From contig NZ_DATGQG010000054.1 in the NCBI RefSeq assembly GCF_035304305.1, positions 137,740 through 201,739 of the forward strand: a DNA stretch of 64,000 bases, written 5' to 3'. The notes beneath the pieces were generated by a model. It made no database searches. It saw only the letters and a program-made list of their open reading frames with translations, and had not been told where the DNA came from. Position 1 is the stretch's first letter. Each line of letters opens with the position of its first letter. This document shows, piece after piece, positions 59,675 to 64,000 of the stretch. Made by a program: the position numbers and the translations under genes. This DNA comes from Ferrovibrio sp035304305. Lineage in GTDB: Bacteria > Pseudomonadota > Alphaproteobacteria > Ferrovibrionales > Ferrovibrionaceae.

Positions 59675-61711
59675 GTGACCCAATCCAGTGCCGGAACTGC
59701 CGCCCCCAGGGTGGCCGCCATCGTCGGCCCCTATACGGCCGGCAAGACAAGCCTGCTGGAAACCCTGCTTTTCATCGCCGGCGCCATCCCGCGCAAAGGG
59801 TCGGTGGCGGCGGGCAACACTGTCGGCGATGCCGCGCCCGAGGCGCGCGCCCGGCAGATGACCATCGAGCCGAATATCGCGCATTGCAGCTTTCTGGGCG
59901 ATCCCTGGGTGTTCGTCGACTGCCCCGGTTCGGTGGAACTGGCGCAGGACGCGCTCGCGGCCCTCATGGTGGCCGACATCGCCATCGTGGTGGCCGAGCC
60001 TGATCCTTCCCGCGCCGTGACGCTGGCGCCGCTGCTGCGGTTTCTCGATGCAAAGCGCATCCCCCATGTCCTCTTCATCAACAAACTGGACAAGACCAGC
60101 ATCCGCATGCGCGACCTGCTGGCGGCCCTGCAGCATGTCTCCGCCCGTCCCCTTGTGCTGCGCGAGGTGCCGATCCGCGATGGCGAGACGATCACCGGCT
60201 ATGTCGACCTGGTCTCCGAACGCGCCTACCGCTACGGCGACAACAAGCCATCCGATCTGGTCGAAATGCCCGACAGCGTCCGGCCGCGGGAAACGGAAGC
60301 CCGGCAGCAGATGCTGGAAGCCATCGCGGATTTCGATGACGCATTGCTGGAGCAGCTGCTGGAAGACCGCGTGCCCGCGCCGACGGAAATCTATGCGCAG
60401 CTCCGGAAGGAGCTGCACGAAGATCTGATCGTTCCCGTCTTCTTCGGTTCTGCCGAACGCGGCAATGGCGTCATGCGGCTGTGGAAGGCGCTGCGCCACG
60501 ACGCGCCGCATCATGCCGAGACGGCGAAGCGGCTGGGCATTCCGTCGGCGGAGGGTGGTCTCTGCGGCACCGTGTTCAAGACGCTGCACCAGGGCCATAC
60601 CGGCAAACTGAGCCTGACACGGCTGTGGCAGGGCGAGCTGGCTGAAAACGGCATGCTGGGCAGCAGGCGGCTGGGCGGGCTCTACCGCCTGATGGGCGGG
60701 CATGTCGACAAGATGCAGCGGGCCGTCCCCGGCGATCTCGCCGCTCTTGGCCGGCTGGACGAGCTGGCAACCGGCCAGTTCCTCACCGCTGACGGCCATG
60801 GCGATCCGGTTGCGGACTGGCCGGACCTGCCGCCGCCGGTGCATGCCCTGGCATTGCTGCCCGCCGACCGCAAGGACGAGGTCAAGCTGACCGCGGCGCT
60901 GGCCAAGCTGTGCGAGGAGGATCCGAGTCTGGTGGTCGACCAGAGCAGCGGTCAGCTTCTGCTGCGCGGCCAGGGCGAGATCCATCTCAAGCTTGCGATC
61001 GACAAGCTGCAGCAGCGCTTCAACGCCGCCGTACGGACATCGGTGCCGGCGCCCGCCTACAAGGAGACGATCCGACACGGCACGCACCAGCATGCCCGCT
61101 TCAAACGGCAATCTGGCGGCCACGGACAGTTTGCCGACATCAAGGTCGATATCGCGCCGCAGCCGCGCGGCCAGGGCTATCTGTTCGTCAACCGCATCGT
61201 CGGCGGCGCCATCCCGAAAAACTTCATCCCCGCCGTCGACGAAGGCATCCGGGAAGCGCTGCAGCGCGGGCCGCTGGGTTTTCCCGTCGTCGACATTGCC
61301 GTAACGCTGACGGACGGCCAGTTCCATTCGGTGGATTCCTCCGACCAGGCCTTCCGCACCGCAGGCGGCCTGGCGATGAGCGAAGGCCTGCCGAAATGCG
61401 GACCGGTGCTGCTGGAGCCGATCCAGGCCGTCACCTTCACGGTGCCGAACGAATACACCGCGAAGGTGCATGCCATCGTGTCCTCGCGACGCGGCCAGAT
61501 CCTCGGCATCGCGGCGCGCGAGGAATGGCCCGGCTGGGACCAGATCGACTGCTATCTGCCGGAAGCGGAAATGCAGGACCTCGCGGTGGAGCTGCGCTCG
61601 GCCACTCTGGGCGTGGGCAGTTTCACCGCGCGCTTCGATCATCTGCAGGAACTCTCCGGCAAGCTGGCCGACCGCGTGGTGGAAGACAGGCGGCGGGCAA
61701 TGGCGGCCTGA
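59675..61711 (+). CDS. Elongation factor G-like GTPase (EF-G paralogue), GTG start
   Basis: A 678-residue protein with the full EF-G domain order. The GTG at 59675 is fixed by AGGGAGG (59661-59667). G1 is GPYTAGKTS (18-26) where EF-G has GHIDxGKT. G2 is RARQMTIEPN. G3 reads DCPGSVE (82-88), so the catalytic His of DTPGH is Ser86. G4 is NKLD (136-139). Domain IV keeps SGGHGQFADIKVDI and HSVDSSDQAF. Altered switch II suggests slow GTPase or a non-canonical ribosome role. This differs from normal FusA; the role is unknown. Confidence 0.9.
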   Translation: MTQSSAGTAAPRVAAIVGPYTAGKTSLLETLLFIAGAIPRKGSVAAGNTVGDAAPEARARQMTIEPNIAHCSFLGDPWVFVDCPGSVELAQDALAALMVADIAIVVAEPDPSRAVTLAPLLRFLDAKRIPHVLFINKLDKTSIRMRDLLAALQHVSARPLVLREVPIRDGETITGYVDLVSERAYRYGDNKPSDLVEMPDSVRPRETEARQQMLEAIADFDDALLEQLLEDRVPAPTEIYAQLRKELHEDLIVPVFFGSAERGNGVMRLWKALRHDAPHHAETAKRLGIPSAEGGLCGTVFKTLHQGHTGKLSLTRLWQGELAENGMLGSRRLGGLYRLMGGHVDKMQRAVPGDLAALGRLDELATGQFLTADGHGDPVADWPDLPPPVHALALLPADRKDEVKLTAALAKLCEEDPSLVVDQSSGQLLLRGQGEIHLKLAIDKLQQRFNAAVRTSVPAPAYKETIRHGTHQHARFKRQSGGHGQFADIKVDIAPQPRGQGYLFVNRIVGGAIPKNFIPAVDEGIREALQRGPLGFPVVDIAVTLTDGQFHSVDSSDQAFRTAGGLAMSEGLPKCGPVLLEPIQAVTFTVPNEYTAKVHAIVSSRRGQILGIAAREEWPGWDQIDCYLPEAEMQDLAVELRSATLGVGSFTARFDHLQELSGKLADRVVEDRRRAMAA

Positions 61712-61717
61712 CCCGGC

Positions 61718-62257
61718 CTAGCCCGGGATCACCAGCGCGCAAAGCGGCTCGAAGCTGGCGGCAAAGGTCAGCGTCGGTGCTTCCGCGAAACGCTGATCGT
61801 CGGCTTCCGTCACCTGGGCGCAGGCGAACATGTCGATGCTGATGCCGTCCGTGGCGAGAGGACAGAGCAGCCGGTGCGTCTGTCCGATGCGGCCGCTGGC
61901 TGCGCGATAGCGGGTTTCGGAGTAGACCGGCAGCCGGTGCTGTATGGTCATCCGGTAAAGGCCGGTGATGTATTTGGCATAATCCGGATCGGGCCTCAGT
62001 TCGTCGACAAACCGGCCGGTCAGGTCGAGTCCCGCATCGGCATTCAGTTTTGTCCCCACCAGCCGGAAGCGGAACCGCTCGCCGCCATTGATGACATCGA
62101 TCAGTGCCACATGCGGCAGCATGCCGGGGCCAAGCTCGACCGGGCTGATCGCCGCCCGCCCCGGCAGAAGACCGCCGGCCGGACGTTTCGCCCGCCAGTA
62201 GTCCAGCAACCGGGTGATGCGGTGGTCGGTCTGCCAGGGCTCTCCCACCGCACTCAT
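61718..62257 (-). CDS. PAS domain protein (PAS_5 type)
   Basis: A 179-residue one-domain PAS protein. Seen: LLDYWRAKRPAGGLLPGRAA, RFRFRLVGTKLNADAGLDLT and GRFVDELRPDP. It shares the layout of the protein at 50013. GGAAGG lies 6 nt before the ATG at 62257, which is better than the adjacent ATG at 62260. It follows the GST gene by about 20 bp on the same strand. Ligand unknown. Confidence 0.8.
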   Translation of the reverse strand: MSAVGEPWQTDHRITRLLDYWRAKRPAGGLLPGRAAISPVELGPGMLPHVALIDVINGGERFRFRLVGTKLNADAGLDLTGRFVDELRPDPDYAKYITGLYRMTIQHRLPVYSETRYRAASGRIGQTHRLLCPLATDGISIDMFACAQVTEADDQRFAEAPTLTFAASFEPLCALVIPG

Positions 62258-62277
62258 CATGATCCTTCCACCTCTGC

Positions 62278-62889
62278 CTAGGCCGCCGGCACCGTCGCCT
62301 TCAGCGAAGGCCGCTCGAAGACGCGCGCGGCCCAGGCGGCGGCCTGCGGATGCTGTTGCCGCCAGTTCATGTCGGCGAAGCGGAAATCGAGATAGCCCAG
62401 GGCGCAGGCGATGCCGACCGTGCCGATATCGACCCGGTCGCCGAAGGACGGCGCGAGCCTCTCGATTTCGGCCAGCGCGCCCGTGATCTTCTTCATCTGG
62501 CCCTCCGACCAGGCCGGCCAGCGTTTGTCCTCCGGCCGCAGGAAGCCCTCGTAACGGACCAGCAGAGCGGCATCGAGCAGCCCGTCGCCCAGCGCCTGCT
62601 GCCGCAGCGCGGTCCAGCGCGCCGGACCGGCGGCAGGAAAGAATTTCGGCCCCTGGTGCTGGCTGTCGAGGTATTCGCAGATCACCCGGCTGTCGAACAG
62701 GACCTCGCCGCTGTCGATGACCAGCGCCGGCACCTTGGCCAGCGGGTTGGCCCTGGCAAGATCAGGATGCTGCTCGACCGGCGACGTCACGGCGGGGATG
62801 CGCTCGATCTTCGCGTCCAGCCCGGTCTCCATGGCCAGGACGATGACCTTGCGCACATAGGGCGAGGTCGGCGAGTAGAAGAGTTTCAT
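62278..62889 (-). CDS. Glutathione S-transferase family protein
   Basis: A 203-residue GST. Thioredoxin-like half: MKLFYSPTSPYVRKVIVLAM with a likely active Ser (residue 9 or so), LAKVPALVIDSGEVLFDSRV and ICEYLD; helical half: IGTVGIACALGYLDFRFADM. Its pattern resembles the EC 2.5.1.18 group with Ser as active residue. GAGGAAA precedes the ATG. First of a two-gene operon with the PAS protein. Confidence 0.92.
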   Translation of the reverse strand: MKLFYSPTSPYVRKVIVLAMETGLDAKIERIPAVTSPVEQHPDLARANPLAKVPALVIDSGEVLFDSRVICEYLDSQHQGPKFFPAAGPARWTALRQQALGDGLLDAALLVRYEGFLRPEDKRWPAWSEGQMKKITGALAEIERLAPSFGDRVDIGTVGIACALGYLDFRFADMNWRQQHPQAAAWAARVFERPSLKATVPAA

Positions 62890-63230
62890 CGGGGTTTCCT
62901 CGGTTCTTATTCGGCGAGAACCCTAGGAGGAAACGCGGAACAAAAAAAGGCGCCGGCAATGACGACAGAGTCCTCATGGCCGGCGCAAGGTGTCCGTCTC
63001 GCCACCCGGCCCAGAAGAGACAACCGGGGCCGGGGTATCGCAGCCCGATGCGACTCCACACCGGATGCAGCTGTCATGAAGCAGGTTCCGTGCCAGCGAT
63101 TTTGCCGCCGCCAGGGCCGTCCGGAACCAGGGGCTGCCCATGAAGCGGGCTGGCCGCCGGGCAAATGCCCAGCCGGAAGGCAATGCGGTTTGCCGCGATC
63201 CTGCCGCATTGTTCTGGCGGAATAGCCGGC
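62890..63230. other. 341-bp region between GST and lipoprotein genes
   Basis: No convincing gene on either strand. GGAAC occurs at 62937-62941 but the element 16 or 17 bp further (AATG, ATGA) does not match EcfG, so no stress promoter is called. No strong sigma70 promoter or terminator is seen. Presumably it contains the promoters of both divergent genes. Confidence 0.5.
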
Positions 63231-64000
63231 ATGGGAGCGGAACGGACATATCCTATCCGGCCGGCCATCCGGATGGCGGCGCTGGGCGCCGCTGTCGCGC
63301 TGGCCGCCTGCAGCGGCGATCGCTTCGCCGCCGATGACATCCAGATCACGCGCCGCACGGCCGAGGCGGATAACTGGAGCCGCTATCTGCCCGATCTCTA
63401 CAACGGCCTGAATGCCTGCCTGGCTGCCCACCCGTCGCAGCCGGCCTACGTCGCCCATGCGGTGCCACAGAACCGCGGAATGATGCTTGTCGAGACGGTT
63501 GGGGCCGATGGCAGCCGCCGGGAATGCAGCATCGACACCGGCGCCACCAGGACACCCGTGCAGACCGAAGCAGGCGAAACAACCGCGCAGGGCCCGATCT
63601 TCACCCCTGCGACCATGCCCGAACCCTTCCAGCGCTGCGGCAGCAACGACCCGGTCTTCCATCGCGACGGCCGGCTGCTTGGCTGGGTGACGCATTTCCG
63701 CACCGATTGCCACGAGAGCGGTCCCGCGGCGCAGCAGAACTGGCGTGCCTTCGGCAACGAGCCCTACTGGAACCTGCGCGTGACCGGCGATTCGATCACG
63801 CTCGACCGTCTCGGCCAGCCGCCGCGCCACTATCCCTCGAAGCCGCCGACCGAAGGCAACGACCGCTGGACCTGGATGCTGGACTCGCCGGACGGCGACG
63901 CGCGGAACGCGCTGGAGCTGGTGATCTTCAATACGCCCTGCGGCGACACCATGGCCGACCGGCGCTTCGATTTCCGCTCCGAGGTGACGACCGGCGGGCA
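63231..64000 (+). CDS. Lipoprotein with COG3650-like C-terminal region, 3' end outside window
   Basis: A secreted lipoprotein, 256 codons to the window edge. Signal segment IRMAALGAAVALAAC, with the lipobox LAAC (Cys near residue 27). After it come a Cys-containing domain (NGLNACLAAH, SRRECSIDTG) and, from about residue 175, FGNEPYWNLRVTGDSITLDR, which resembles the COG3650/META-like domain whose usual opening is GNEPFW. Two Cys pairs suggest disulphides. ATG at 63231 or 63273 both give the lipobox. Function unknown. Confidence 0.75.
   Translation, partial: MGAERTYPIRPAIRMAALGAAVALAACSGDRFAADDIQITRRTAEADNWSRYLPDLYNGLNACLAAHPSQPAYVAHAVPQNRGMMLVETVGADGSRRECSIDTGATRTPVQTEAGETTAQGPIFTPATMPEPFQRCGSNDPVFHRDGRLLGWVTHFRTDCHESGPAAQQNWRAFGNEPYWNLRVTGDSITLDRLGQPPRHYPSKPPTEGNDRWTWMLDSPDGDARNALELVIFNTPCGDTMADRRFDFRSEVTTGG

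Noticed and set aside
62937..62960. EcfG promoter for the lipoprotein gene
   Set aside because: The -35 GGAAC is present but no GTT-type -10 follows at 16 or 17 bp.

Overview
The window is GC-rich, densely packed chromosomal DNA that looks alphaproteobacterial, probably Rhodospirillales-like. The grounds are the CobS-CobT-DnaJ-BolA neighbourhood, the rpmH-rnpA-yidD-yidC-engB-argB operon, the cmk/rpsA pair, PuuE-type allantoinase, malyl-CoA lyase and promoters resembling the EcfG general-stress consensus. I see no rRNA, tRNA, CRISPR array, prophage or insertion sequence. Genus cannot be fixed from sequence alone.

Layout. 1-8 kb: ureide and glyoxylate metabolism (glycerate kinase, allantoate amidohydrolase, an M20 hydrolase, PuuE allantoinase, a TetR regulator facing an SDR gene across a clear operator, malate synthase). 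8-10.3 kb: small stress-type genes, two of them behind good EcfG-like promoters (GGAAC-N17-GGTT/CGTT), then a DUF2243 membrane protein and a lone receiver protein. 10.3-17.6 kb: GST, LysE exporter, two VOC proteins, purB, a DhlA-like haloalkane dehalogenase, a luciferase-like monooxygenase and a DMT transporter. A 124-bp array of 12 AAC-led units of 10-11 bp lies behind a near-consensus sigma70 promoter just before purB. 17.6-22.4 kb: the rpmH operon (rpmH has a GTG start) and divergent rpmB, with two well-formed back-to-back promoters.

22.4-38.9 kb: a secreted phytase-like esterase, a 1405-aa five-PAS hybrid kinase, cobS/cobT/DnaJ/bolA, a ribbon-helix-helix protein, aroK-aroB-AEC transporter, a secreted helical protein, xerD and malyl-CoA lyase. 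38.9-44.6 kb: surface polysaccharide genes (FlaA1/CapD-like dehydratase, WecA-like transferase, GT4, UDP-sugar dehydrogenase). 44.6-52.7 kb: His-rich CobW GTPase, a kinase-like protein with a degenerate catalytic loop, R. etli-type asparaginase, a SPOUT methyltransferase, a PilZ-ended protein, a PAS protein and a second stress patch (DUF892 and hemerythrin genes, both behind GGAAC-N16-GGTT). 52.7-64 kb: rpsA, cmk, DMT transporter, NCS2 purine permease with a structured leader, SLC13 permease, an EF-G-like protein lacking the catalytic His, PAS protein, GST, and the start of a lipoprotein.

How it fits together. Purine salvage and breakdown recur: NCS2 uptake, PurB synthesis, PuuE and AllC ureide breakdown to glyoxylate. 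Malate synthase, malyl-CoA lyase and glycerate kinase then offer routes for the C2 and C3 products. The most unusual signals are the helically phased repeat array, the two stress-promoter patches, matching Lys/Arg-rich tails on PuuE, PurB and the hemerythrin protein, and several enzymes that keep their fold but have lost a key residue.
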